The notes: generated from the sequence alone by a model not told the origin. DNA of 14,828 nucleotides from Patescibacteria group bacterium (GCA_018821175.1 JAHJMX010000003.1:1-14828); one strand, 5' to 3'. Counted from the first letter of the stretch, positions 1-7,646 are shown. Numbers and translations: made by a program.

Positions 1-33
1 ATAGAAATAAAAATAAATATAAAAAACTATATT

Positions 34-666
34 ATGGAATATCAACAAAAAAAGTTTTCATTTGTTCTAGTTCTAGGCTTTATCATCCTATTTGGAGTTG
101 GGCTTGGTTATGGGTATTATTTTTCTCAAAATAATCGAGTTGAAGCGGAAGTTGCTGAATTCGAGAAACAAGTTACCGAGATCCAAAATCAACTAAAAGA
201 GCTTAGGGAGAGCGATACTGTTTCTGCACAAAGCAGCGTGAATGCACTTACGAAGATTGAACAAGATGAAGTTGTTTGGTCTGGGGTTTTATCTACTTTA
301 AGAATCATTGTTCCTCTTGATCTTGCTGAGAAAAAACCACTTGTTGAATTTACTTCTTACAGTGGTAGTGAAAGTGGTAGTTTGACATTTAATGGGCATA
401 CTAATCCCTCTTCAAATGTTAAAAAACAATTAAATGCAATTTCTGAGACAATTAAAGCTTTTGATTCTACGTCGGCGTTTGCAAATGCTTTCGTTCCATC
501 TATTAGCAAAAGCGTGACTCAAGATGATGAAATAGTTTTGAGTTTTATTTTCAACGTTGATTATATTCCTTCTGCTGTTCCTACTGAAGCTTTAGAAGAA
601 GCTACTGGAGATGTTGTTGATGAGATTGTTACAGAATCAGATGCAGTTGCAGTTCCAAGAAATTAA
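34..666 (+). CDS. pilN: PilN-like type IV pilus inner-membrane assembly protein
   Basis: A 210-residue bitopic protein. It has a short N-terminal tail, one membrane helix at about 8-30, a coiled coil at about 35-60, and a periplasmic domain. The stretch around Trp82 (W-S-G-V-L-S-T-L, then a Pro) matches the PilN pattern of Trp followed by 'L..L....P'. In the family PilN pairs with PilO to form the alignment ring that links the cytoplasmic motor to the pilus. It is followed 24 bases later by the pilO-like gene and then pilC, which supports the call. The N-terminal INLLP motif through which PilN usually binds cytoplasmic PilM is not visible. The C-terminal 30 residues are acidic and probably disordered. 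The reading frame is open back to the window edge, so an upstream start is possible, but the ATA-rich codons there look non-coding. No Shine-Dalgarno is seen. Family assignment is moderate because PilN diverges strongly. Confidence 0.72.
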   Translation: MEYQQKKFSFVLVLGFIILFGVGLGYGYYFSQNNRVEAEVAEFEKQVTEIQNQLKELRESDTVSAQSSVNALTKIEQDEVVWSGVLSTLRIIVPLDLAEKKPLVEFTSYSGSESGSLTFNGHTNPSSNVKKQLNAISETIKAFDSTSAFANAFVPSISKSVTQDDEIVLSFIFNVDYIPSAVPTEALEEATGDVVDEIVTESDAVAVPRN

Positions 667-690
667 TAAATACATAATCAAAATATACAT

Positions 691-1227
691 ATGAACATTC
701 AAACAGATACAAATTCAAATGGAAAAACGATACTTGGAGTAATTATTTTAATTACTGTTGTTGTCGGGATTTTCATGTTTCTTCTTCCAAAAAAAGATGA
801 GTTTGATGGAAATAATATAAAAGCTACTCAGCAGCAAGCACAACTTACATCGCTTAAGTCACAACTTGCAAAAATTGAAGCTTTGGAAAGTGAGTTTTCT
901 GGTGGGGAAGTTACCAAAAAAGATTTTCTTTATTTGATTCCTGAAGATATTGAACAAGATCAAATTATAGAAACTTTTGCAAATATTTCTGAAGAAAATA
1001 AAGTTTCTATTAATTCAATGAGCTTTGGAATTGGGCTTGAACCTGATGCTGCTATTAATATGCTAAATATTTCTTTGAATGTTTCTGGCGCACATCAAAA
1101 TTTAATTTCATTTATTGAGGGCTTAGAAGAGAGTGGACGTAAATTTAAAGTTGAAACTTTGAGTGTGCAAATTTTGGAAAATAAACTTGAAAATATGAGT
1201 ATTAGTATAAAGTCATACTTTTTATAA
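691..1227 (+). CDS. pilO: PilO-like type IV pilus alignment protein
   Basis: A 178-residue protein with one membrane helix at about 13-32, a coiled coil at about 42-68 containing repeated Gln/Leu/Lys heptads, and a C-terminal ferredoxin-like domain. Visible PilO features are the Pro at about 84 opening the domain, the stretch L-N-I-S-L-N-V-S-G-A-H followed by L-I-S-F-I-E-G-L-E, and then a segment with an Arg before a 'V-E-T-L' strand. In known systems PilO heterodimerises with PilN in the inner membrane and contacts PilC and, in diderms, PilP. No PilP or secretin gene is seen in the window, consistent with a monoderm-like envelope, though it could lie elsewhere. The ATG lies 24 bases after pilN in an AT-rich spacer without a Shine-Dalgarno, and the gene is probably co-transcribed with its neighbours. 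Confidence 0.75.
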   Translation: MNIQTDTNSNGKTILGVIILITVVVGIFMFLLPKKDEFDGNNIKATQQQAQLTSLKSQLAKIEALESEFSGGEVTKKDFLYLIPEDIEQDQIIETFANISEENKVSINSMSFGIGLEPDAAINMLNISLNVSGAHQNLISFIEGLEESGRKFKVETLSVQILENKLENMSISIKSYFL

Positions 1228-1251
1228 AAATATAACGATTAAATTTCTGCC

Positions 1252-2439
1252 ATGAATGATAAAATTGATAATAATCTTTTAAATAAAATTCAGAAGAAGA
1301 TTGTAAAGAAAAAAGAGACTGCTATTTATGGTTTATATGATAATCATAATGCATCTTGGGCTACTCGTATAAATGATTTTTTAATTGATCATAGTGGAAT
1401 TAGCTTGAAAGAGAAGTCGTATTTTTTCCACTTGATGGCAGTGATGATTGATGCAGGGATTCCAATGCTACGCACTTTAGAAGTTCTTTCTGGGAATACT
1501 GATAATCTCAAATTCCAACGTGTAATTAATACACTTGTTTATTCTACTTCTGGTGGTCAATCTCTTTCCGATTCTATGGCTCGTTTTCCTGAGGTTTTTA
1601 CTGAAACTGAAGTGGGAGTAATTAAAGCTGGTGAAGTTGCTGGTAATTTAAATAAAATGCTATTTCAACTTTCTTTACAGCTTGAAAAAAGTCATGATTT
1701 ACAAACTAAATTAATAACAGCAGCTACATATCCAGTTGTAATTTTGATTACTTTGATTGCGATTGTAATTGCGATGATGGTTTGGGTTGTTCCAACTTTA
1801 ATAAGATTATTGAGTGAAGGTGGTTTAAGTGAAGATCAATATCCACTTCCTACAAAAATATTACTTGCAATTAGTAATTTTATTACAGGATATTGGTGGG
1901 CGGCAATTTTTGGATTTATTATTTTTTATGCGATTTACAAAGTTTACAAAAGTACTCCGACTGGGAAATTCCAGATTGATTATTTGAAGCTTCGGATTCC
2001 GATTGTTGGTACTTTAATGAGAAAAGTTTTGGTACTTCGATTTGTAAATTTGCTTGGTATATTGCTTGATGCTGGTTTGCCAGTGTTGAAAGCTCTACAG
2101 ATTATTGGAGGGTCAATTGATAATGAACTTTATAAATTAAAAACTTGGGAAATTATTAAAGATGTGCAAGTTGGTGGAAAAATTTCCGAGAGCTTGGAAG
2201 CTGCACCATTTTTGTTTTCAGAAACTGTTGTTCAAATGTTAAGTATCGGAGAGAGCTCGGCTTCGATTGGATCAATTTCTCAAAAAATCTCAATTTATTT
2301 TGATCGTGAAATTAGCCATACATTAAAACGACTTACTGCATTGTTCGAACCGATCATGATTTTGTTTGTAGGTGTTATCGTAGGGCTTCTTGCACTTGCA
2401 ATTTTGATGCCGATATTTAACTTAACAAGTCTTGTTTAA
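1252..2439 (+). CDS. pilC: PilC/GspF-family type IV pilus platform protein
   Basis: A 395-residue polytopic inner-membrane protein of the usual length for PilC/GspF. Two T2SSF repeats are clear. The first runs from about 57 to 180 and opens F-F-H-L-M-A-V-M-I-D-A-G-I-P. The second runs from about 262 to 385 and opens F-V-N-L-L-G-I-L-L-D-A-G-L-P. Both contain the conserved G-E....G.L or similar helix pair (V-I-K-A-G-E-V-A-G-N-L in the first, L-S-I-G-E-S-S-A-S-I-G in the second). Membrane helices lie at about 161-183, 213-231 and 367-390. The protein sits at the base of the pilus, where the extension ATPase is thought to turn it to insert pilins. No pilB is in the window; a PilT is encoded separately at 9514-10560. 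The stop overlaps the next ATG by one base (TAATG), indicating translational coupling. Confidence 0.95.
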   Translation: MNDKIDNNLLNKIQKKIVKKKETAIYGLYDNHNASWATRINDFLIDHSGISLKEKSYFFHLMAVMIDAGIPMLRTLEVLSGNTDNLKFQRVINTLVYSTSGGQSLSDSMARFPEVFTETEVGVIKAGEVAGNLNKMLFQLSLQLEKSHDLQTKLITAATYPVVILITLIAIVIAMMVWVVPTLIRLLSEGGLSEDQYPLPTKILLAISNFITGYWWAAIFGFIIFYAIYKVYKSTPTGKFQIDYLKLRIPIVGTLMRKVLVLRFVNLLGILLDAGLPVLKALQIIGGSIDNELYKLKTWEIIKDVQVGGKISESLEAAPFLFSETVVQMLSIGESSASIGSISQKISIYFDREISHTLKRLTALFEPIMILFVGVIVGLLALAILMPIFNLTSLV

Positions 2440-3047
2440 TGTACAGGCAAAACTTCAAAAAAAACAAAGGGTTTACTTTAATCGAAATATTAATTGTTCT
2501 TTCGATTATTGGGATTGTTGTACTTTTGGGAGTTTCAAGTTATGGAACTGTGCGTAGAAGGGTGAATTTAGATATAGCAACAAACACAGCTGTTGCGCTT
2601 GTAAATGAAGCTCGCGATAAAGCAAGAGTTGGATATTTTGAATCCGATGGGGGCTCTGTTTGCTTTGGGTTCAAATTACAAACAAATGGTTTCGTAGAAG
2701 TTTTTCAAACTAAATACGATAGGCTTCAAGAATCTAAAAAATGTAGTCGTTTAGAGCAAGATATGAAATTTTTGAAAAAAGCAGAAAATGATGAATCAAT
2801 CATTACGGTTAAAAATATTGAAAAATTTGGAGATGAAATTGATGAAATACTCGTTTATTTTACACCGCCTTACGGAGAAGTGGAGATAGATGATATGCAT
2901 ATTTCTTCTGAGGCAGAATCAGTTATTAAATTTTTGATTGGATATAATGATTCTGAAAATGATGTTGATAATAAAGAAATAGTTTTCAATGTTTTGACAG
3001 GGAATACTTATAAACAAAAATATTTAAATGAAGAAAATTCGCAATAA
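2439..3047 (+). CDS. Type IV prepilin-like protein, GspH/FimT-like minor pilin
   Basis: A 202-residue prepilin with a classic class III signal: a short basic leader of 11 residues ending in Gly, then F-T-L-I-E with Phe at +1 and Glu at +5, and a hydrophobic helix to about 35. Prepilin peptidase would cut after Gly11. The stretch N-E-A-R-D-K-A-R after the helix and the G-G-S-V-C-F-G-F strand resemble GspH/FimT minor (pseudo)pilins. A second Cys near 102 could form a disulfide with Cys75. It overlaps pilC by one base and the next pilin gene by 20 bases. First of four prepilin-like genes in an order that matches GspH-I-J-K, it is more likely a tip component than the major pilin. That role is inferred from order and sequence; the major pilin gene may be elsewhere. 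Confidence 0.85.
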   Translation: MYRQNFKKNKGFTLIEILIVLSIIGIVVLLGVSSYGTVRRRVNLDIATNTAVALVNEARDKARVGYFESDGGSVCFGFKLQTNGFVEVFQTKYDRLQESKKCSRLEQDMKFLKKAENDESIITVKNIEKFGDEIDEILVYFTPPYGEVEIDDMHISSEAESVIKFLIGYNDSENDVDNKEIVFNVLTGNTYKQKYLNEENSQ

Positions 3048-3687
3048 AAAAAATGGATTTTCGATACCAGAAGTAATTGTTGCAATTTCAATTGTGACTT
3101 TGGTTATTGTTACGGCGACTAATTTACTTGTTTCGTCGATGCGTTCGAATAATCATAATGTTAAACAGATTATTGCATATAATTTGGCGCAAGAAGCAAT
3201 TGAAGGACTGCGTAATGTTAGAGATGGGAATTGGCTTCATAACCAATATTTTCGAGGTAGCGACAAAGCACTTTTTGGGCATGATTTTTCAAGTGAAACT
3301 GGATATTACATTATTGATAGAAAGAATTCTTCATTTAATCCAAATGGTTGCACTGCTTTTGGTAAAGAAATTAATGATGCTTCAAATGTAGCTGCTCATG
3401 CTCCATGGGAAATTACAAAGATGAGTAGTATCGATGATGATCTTGCAAAGATGACGGTTGTTCAATTTGGGGATATAAACAAATATACGCATGCGAGAAT
3501 AGGCGAAGATAGTGGTTTCAAAAGGTTTTTGGAAATTCAAACTATTCCTTATGAATTGGCGACAGGGGGGACTCGTGATGATTTGAAAATCGCTGTTGTT
3601 GCTGTTGTTGAATGGGAAGAGAATGGTCAAAAAAAATCTGTTACAGTGCCAACAATCTTAACTGATTGGAAGGCTGGTCCTTTATAA
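3028..3687 (+). CDS. Type IV prepilin-like protein, PilV/GspI-like minor pilin
   Basis: A 219-residue prepilin. Its leader is ten residues, strongly basic, ending in Gly, followed by F-S-I-P-E with Glu at +5 and a hydrophobic helix. Pro at +4 instead of Ile is common in PilV-type pilins. After the helix comes Y-N-L-A-Q-E-A-I-E-G-L-R-N-V-R-D-G-N-W, a signature of the PilV/GspI family (LAQE.lE..R..RD.NW). GspI nucleates the pseudopilus tip with GspJ and GspK. The start lies inside the end of the upstream pilin gene (20-base overlap) and the next gene follows after 14 bases. There is no Shine-Dalgarno; the overlap suggests coupled translation. A 94-residue frame inside this gene is a shadow. Confidence 0.88.
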   Translation: MKKIRNKKNGFSIPEVIVAISIVTLVIVTATNLLVSSMRSNNHNVKQIIAYNLAQEAIEGLRNVRDGNWLHNQYFRGSDKALFGHDFSSETGYYIIDRKNSSFNPNGCTAFGKEINDASNVAAHAPWEITKMSSIDDDLAKMTVVQFGDINKYTHARIGEDSGFKRFLEIQTIPYELATGGTRDDLKIAVVAVVEWEENGQKKSVTVPTILTDWKAGPL

Positions 3688-3701
3688 AAATTAATTGATT
3701 T

Positions 3702-4424
3702 ATGCAAAAGAAATTTAAAAAACAAAAAGGATTTACATTGATTGAAGTACTTGTTGCGTTAACAATTTTTACAATTTTCATAACAGTAATTTCGAGTACA
3801 TATATTGATATTGCAAGATCACAACGTGATACAAATTTGATTAAAGAAATTTATTCTGAAACACGTTATCTTTTTGGAATTATTACAGATGAAGCAAAAT
3901 CAAAAACAATTGATTATGGATGTCCTGCAAATAGAACAATTGTTGATGATGAAAGTTCTAGTCTTATTAATGTTGTTTTATCATCAAACTCTTGTAATGA
4001 ATTAAATACAATGCCACGAGAAAGATTTCTTGCACTTATTAGTTATGACGGAATTGAAAGGGTTATTTTCAAAATTGAAGATAAAGCAGATTCTGGCGAT
4101 GAACTTGGGATGAATAAAATCAAAGATATTTTCATGTATAAAGAAAAATTTAATGGGCAAAGTTGGGAAAGTGAAGCAGGATATGAATCTGGCTATCAAC
4201 AAATTGAACTTAAGAGTATGCAAATCAATGGTTTTGTATTTGATGTTACTCCACTTATAGACCCGTTTAATCCAGATAATGTTGGATGTGGACCAGTGCA
4301 ATTTCAACCTTCAGTTAGTATTTATGCAAATGTTATTGGTTCGAATGAAGCAGCTGGAAATTTCAATTTTAATTTACAAACTTCAATATCCTCAAGAGCT
4401 TATAACCAGGAAACAGACCTATGA
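3702..4424 (+). CDS. Type IV prepilin-like protein, PilW/GspJ-like minor pilin
   Basis: A 240-residue prepilin with a ten-residue lysine-rich leader ending in Gly, then F-T-L-I-E (Glu at +5) and a helix rich in Ile, Thr and Phe. After the helix it has I-A-R-S-Q-R-D-T, followed by an extended mostly beta domain containing two early Cys residues and a later Cys. The length and position between GspI-like and GspK-like genes fit PilW/GspJ. This is the only gene in the window that ends in TGA, and the TGA overlaps the next start as ATGA. Its role as part of a tip complex is inferred. It could alternatively be an unclassified minor pilin. Confidence 0.83.
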   Translation: MQKKFKKQKGFTLIEVLVALTIFTIFITVISSTYIDIARSQRDTNLIKEIYSETRYLFGIITDEAKSKTIDYGCPANRTIVDDESSSLINVVLSSNSCNELNTMPRERFLALISYDGIERVIFKIEDKADSGDELGMNKIKDIFMYKEKFNGQSWESEAGYESGYQQIELKSMQINGFVFDVTPLIDPFNPDNVGCGPVQFQPSVSIYANVIGSNEAAGNFNFNLQTSISSRAYNQETDL

Positions 4425-5587
4425 TTAAGTTACAAAAACAAAAAGGTAGTGCTCTTGTAATTGCTCTTTTGATCATTGGTATTTTGATGACACTTGCACT
4501 TGGATTGAGTGATCTTGTTATTCGAGAATCGCGAATTACAACTGATGTTGTAAGTGCTGGGAAGGCTCATTATGCTGCAGAGGCTGGTATTGAAAGTGCG
4601 TTGCTTGATTTGCAACAAAATTTACCTGGTTATGAAATTAAAAATGCTGGGATGGTCGATGGAACTTTTGGAAACAATCAAAATATTGGAATTTCAGAAG
4701 ACATAGATTTAGATTTTAATTATACAATTGAAAATAAAACAAAAACTATTCCATATGTTGATACAACTTTTATTGATCCATATATTGCACAAGGAAATCC
4801 GCGGAAATATATGTATAATGTTTTAAATTTAAATGACAATATTACAATCCCACTTTTTGTTGCTGGTGAAAATGGGAAGGTTGTCCCAGTAACAAGTTTT
4901 AGAGTTGAATATTTTATCGATGCACAGGTTGCATCGGAAATGCTTTATGCAATTGATATTTCTGATATTGATATTTTGCGGTGGAAGATTACTGGAGTGA
5001 AAGCTGATTCAAATCCAGGTAATAAAAAATATTTCACTGAGTCTATTGGTGATTATATCCCGTCACTTGGAGGGTTAGAAAATAATCCAAATTGCTTTGG
5101 AACTTCTGATGCGACAAATTCGATCAATGAAAACTCTGTGGTTTATAATTATAATTGTAGTTTCCTTTATCCATATGCTCGGGAGGCTTACACTTATGCA
5201 CTTGTGAATGATGTTTTACAAACAGTTTCACATACCGAGGAAGAGAATAATCCAATGCAAATAAAAACTTTTTTAGAAACTCATACGAACAATTATTTGA
5301 CGATGACTAACATTTTCAACCCTGCTATTTTGCAAGGACGTAGTGATTATGAGAAACGCAGCAAAGCAAAAATTTATTATAGGGTTGTGATTACGAACAA
5401 AGACGAATATACGATTCGTGAATTTGCAAAAGTGAGTTCGGTTGGATTTGCAAGAAATTTACGTCAAAGGATCGAGGCCTTCATTCCGCCTGATAGTTTT
5501 ATGCCTGTGTTCAATTTTTCCCTTTATCGTACTGATGTCGGTGGGGAAAATGACAAGGAAAATCCTGATGGTTATATTTTAGACTAG
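4421..5587 (+). CDS. PilX/GspK-like minor pilin, large tip subunit
   Basis: A 388-residue protein whose short basic leader ends in Gly9, followed by S-A-L-V-I-A-L-L-I-I-G-I-L-M, then R-E-S-R and A-H-Y-A-A-E-A-G-I-E-S-A-L. This matches the PilX/GspK N terminus ('G.AL...L......A..AAEAGie.Al'). As in GspK there is no Glu at +5, so it would be expected at the filament tip with no subunit above it. The large C-terminal domain of over 300 residues is closer in size to GspK than to PilX. It holds a Cys pair near 222 and 244, either side of an Asn/Tyr-rich loop. It starts inside the previous stop (ATGA) and ends the operon with TAG, just before a candidate terminator. Confidence 0.82.
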   Translation: MIKLQKQKGSALVIALLIIGILMTLALGLSDLVIRESRITTDVVSAGKAHYAAEAGIESALLDLQQNLPGYEIKNAGMVDGTFGNNQNIGISEDIDLDFNYTIENKTKTIPYVDTTFIDPYIAQGNPRKYMYNVLNLNDNITIPLFVAGENGKVVPVTSFRVEYFIDAQVASEMLYAIDISDIDILRWKITGVKADSNPGNKKYFTESIGDYIPSLGGLENNPNCFGTSDATNSINENSVVYNYNCSFLYPYAREAYTYALVNDVLQTVSHTEEENNPMQIKTFLETHTNNYLTMTNIFNPAILQGRSDYEKRSKAKIYYRVVITNKDEYTIREFAKVSSVGFARNLRQRIEAFIPPDSFMPVFNFSLYRTDVGGENDKENPDGYILD

Positions 5588-5617
5588 GATCAAGTGAACT
5601 TGAATCTTTCCTTAATT
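5588..5617 (+). terminator. Candidate intrinsic terminator after the pilus operon
   Basis: Directly after the TAG of the GspK-like gene, GATCAAGTGAACTTGAATC can fold as a seven-pair stem with one bulged A and a TGAA loop (5588-5606). It is followed by the T-rich TTTCCTTAATT. The stem is AT-rich and the T tract is interrupted, so it would be a weak terminator. Its position between the pilus operon and a metG promoter makes the role plausible. Confidence 0.5.
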
Positions 5618-5627
5618 CAGGGTTTAA

Positions 5628-5662
5628 TTAATGGGAAGTTTTAGTTTATTTATAATATTGTT
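5628..5662 (+). promoter_or_regulatory. Candidate metG promoter placing the start site at the ATG
   Basis: A perfect -10 box TATAAT lies at 5651-5656 and the metG ATG at 5663, only six bases later. A transcript from this box would begin at or within a base or two of the A of the ATG, giving a leaderless mRNA. The -35 region at 17-base spacing (TTAATG, 5628-5633) matches the consensus poorly. In a genome this AT-rich a chance TATAAT is possible. Confidence 0.45.
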
Positions 5663-7177
5663 ATGGGGAAATTTTATGTTACAACGGCGATTCCATATGC
5701 GAACAGCGCTCCACATATTGGTTTTGCGATGGAAGCTGTTCAAGCTGATTTTCTTGCGCGTTATCATCGTTTGATTGGTGACGATACGTACTTTTTGACT
5801 GGCACTGACGAGCATGGAATTAAGATTGCAGAGACTGCGCAGAAGCTTGGTCAGCTACCACAAGAACATGTTGATAATATTGCAGATTTAAATATGCAAC
5901 TTAAAGATCTTTTGAATCTTTCTTATGATGATTTTATTCGAACGACTTCAGATCGTCATAAAATTGGATCTAAAAAATTGTGGGAAAAATTGGTGGAAGC
6001 AGGGGATATATATAAAGGGAATTATGAAGGGTATTATTGTAGTGGATGTGAGGCATATGTTACTGAGAAGGAGCTTGTTGATGGCATGTGTCCAATACAC
6101 AAAACCAAAGCTCAGAAATTTTCTGAAGAAAATTATTTCTTTAAACTATCGAAATATTCAGATAAAATTCAGCAACTTATTGAAAGTGATGCACTGAAAA
6201 TTATTCCACTTTCACGGAAAAAGGAATTTTTGAATGTCGTAAAAGGAGGACTTACTGATATTAGTTTTTCAAGACCAAAAGCAGCTTTGAAGTGGGGGAT
6301 TGAAGTCCCAAATGATCCTGATCAAGTGATGTATGTTTGGTGTGATGCACTATCTAATTATATTACTGCTCTTGATTTTGCAAATAATGGAGAACTTTTT
6401 AAAAAATATTGGCCAGCTGATGTGCATTTGATTGGAAAAGATATTTTGAGATTTCATGCTGGAATTTGGATTGGGATGTTACTTTCGGCTGGGATTTCTT
6501 TGCCGAAGAGCATTTACGTACATGGCTTTATCACTTCAGGTGGTATGAAAATGAGCAAATCTTTGGGGAATGTTATATCTCCAAATGATGTTGTTACAAA
6601 GTATGGAACAGATGCTATGAGGTATTATTTGCTTCGTGAGATTGTTACTACTGATGATGGAGATTTTACTTATGATCGTTTTGAAGACCTTTATAATAGT
6701 GAGCTTGCAAACAATTTAGGGAATTTGGTTAATCGAGTTTTGTCTATGACAGTTAGATATTTTGATGGAGTGTGCCCTGCCTTTGCAGTTGATTCTATTG
6801 ATATGAGTGATCGTATTGATCTTTTTTGGCAGGAATATGCTAAGGCAGTTGAAGACTTTGATTTGCGTCAAGCTGCTGAAGTAATAGTCGCTTTAACTGA
6901 TTTTGCCAATAAATATATTGAGGATGAGAAACCTTGGGCACTTGCTAAAGAAAATCCTTCTAAACTTGGAAATGTTATGTATGATTTGCTTGAAATCTTG
7001 AGACATATTGGATATGCACTTTCTCCATTTATGCCAGAGACATCAAGCAAAATCCTTCTTGCACTTGGGAAAAGCATGGAAGGGGTTTCCTTTGAAAATA
7101 TCAAGAAATGGCATGGCATGAAAGAAGGAGATAGCATTAACAAATGCGATCAACTTTTTCCTCGCTTAGAATCGTAA
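5663..7177 (+). CDS. metG: Methionyl-tRNA synthetase, short form
   Basis: Charges tRNA-Met with methionine in the cytoplasm. It is a 504-residue class I synthetase. The N-terminal Rossmann fold opens V-T-T-A-I-P-Y-A-N-S-A-P-H-I-G-F; the HIGH motif at 18-21 is therefore HIGF, with Phe in place of the last His. G-T-D-E-H-G is at 47-52. One zinc knuckle is made by Cys126, Cys129, Cys143 and His146, the single-zinc arrangement of the Thermus-type enzymes. K-M-S-K-S is at 296-300, followed by the helical anticodon-binding domain to the end. The C-terminal tRNA-binding (EMAP-II/Trbp111) extension seen in many bacterial MetRS is absent. The start is fixed by the conserved N terminus. It is transcribed alone, toward the opposing pilin array, with only 13 bases between the two stop codons. 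Confidence 0.97.
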   Translation: MGKFYVTTAIPYANSAPHIGFAMEAVQADFLARYHRLIGDDTYFLTGTDEHGIKIAETAQKLGQLPQEHVDNIADLNMQLKDLLNLSYDDFIRTTSDRHKIGSKKLWEKLVEAGDIYKGNYEGYYCSGCEAYVTEKELVDGMCPIHKTKAQKFSEENYFFKLSKYSDKIQQLIESDALKIIPLSRKKEFLNVVKGGLTDISFSRPKAALKWGIEVPNDPDQVMYVWCDALSNYITALDFANNGELFKKYWPADVHLIGKDILRFHAGIWIGMLLSAGISLPKSIYVHGFITSGGMKMSKSLGNVISPNDVVTKYGTDAMRYYLLREIVTTDDGDFTYDRFEDLYNSELANNLGNLVNRVLSMTVRYFDGVCPAFAVDSIDMSDRIDLFWQEYAKAVEDFDLRQAAEVIVALTDFANKYIEDEKPWALAKENPSKLGNVMYDLLEILRHIGYALSPFMPETSSKILLALGKSMEGVSFENIKKWHGMKEGDSINKCDQLFPRLES

Positions 7178-7218
7178 CTGCATGAAAAAATTATCCAAGT
7201 TCAAGTAATTTTACGATT
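7170..7218. repeat. Inverted repeat across the convergent gene ends, possible two-way terminator
   Basis: AATCGTAA (7170-7177, including the metG stop) and TTACGATT (7211-7218, inside the end of the opposing gene) are perfect inverted copies 33 bases apart. Between them AAAATTA (7187-7193) and TAATTTT (7206-7212) form a second inverted pair around a 12-base loop. The fold would be AT-rich and weak, but it sits exactly where two converging operons need to stop. The inverted arms are seen directly; the terminator role is inferred. Confidence 0.4.
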
Positions 7219-7646
7219 ACTACTTTGACGATTAGATAGGAAAATATAACAACTAGCGAGCCGGCCAGTCCATAAACTATTGTATTTTTTGCGTATTCTA
7301 ATTGTTGTTGCTCCCCATGTGAAGTGATGTACATTATTCCACCAACAGAAATTACGATAACCGCTAATCCACCAGAAAGCATTAGAAGGGCACCTGCTAA
7401 AATCTGCAAAAATGCATTAATTGGGGCTGCTTCATATTCGGCTTTTCCCCCACACATTTGAGTATTTGCATCCCATAGACCACCTTCTTTTTCACATTCC
7501 GCTTTTGATGAAACTCCAGTTTTTGGCATATCTGGAGCGTATGTAGGTTTTAAGCTTGGATCAATTCCTCGCTGCGCAAAAACAATCTGATTCCCAGTAA
7601 AGCAAATTGTAATTATACTCAAAATTAATATTATCTTTTTTATCAT
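7191..7646 (-). CDS. T4SS-pilin-like small membrane protein, array member 5
   Basis: A 151-residue secreted membrane protein. A Sec signal peptide covers 1-24 (hydrophobic core, then V-F-A before Gln25). A short extracytoplasmic region follows with Cys51 and Cys65 in C-E-K-E-G-G-L-W-D-A-N-T-Q-M-C, which could form a disulfide. Two membrane helices lie at about 79-107 and 121-145, joined by G-E-Q-Q-Q-L-E-Y-A-K. This is the layout of the VirB2/TrbC-like 'T4SS pilin' family found widely in CPR genomes. It is last in a run of five paralogs behind pilT, five bases after the previous gene. The exact role is unknown: it could be a filament subunit or a structural membrane protein. Confidence 0.8.
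   Translation of the reverse strand: MIKKIILILSIITICFTGNQIVFAQRGIDPSLKPTYAPDMPKTGVSSKAECEKEGGLWDANTQMCGGKAEYEAAPINAFLQILAGALLMLSGGLAVIVISVGGIMYITSHGEQQQLEYAKNTIVYGLAGSLVVIFSYLIVKVVIVKLLELG

Noticed and set aside
1..33. N-terminal extension of the pilN-like gene to the window edge
   Set aside because: The frame is open, but five of the eleven codons are ATA, unlike the ATT-rich genes, and no conserved motif is gained.
3107..3391. Overlapping 94-codon frame inside the GspI-like pilin
   Set aside because: It is in another frame of a clear pilin gene and has no start context or recognisable family.
4422..4424. UGA read as Gly, as in Gracilibacteria
   Set aside because: No gene contains an internal TGA, Gly is encoded by GGN throughout, and the pilin stop/start overlap is normal with the standard code.
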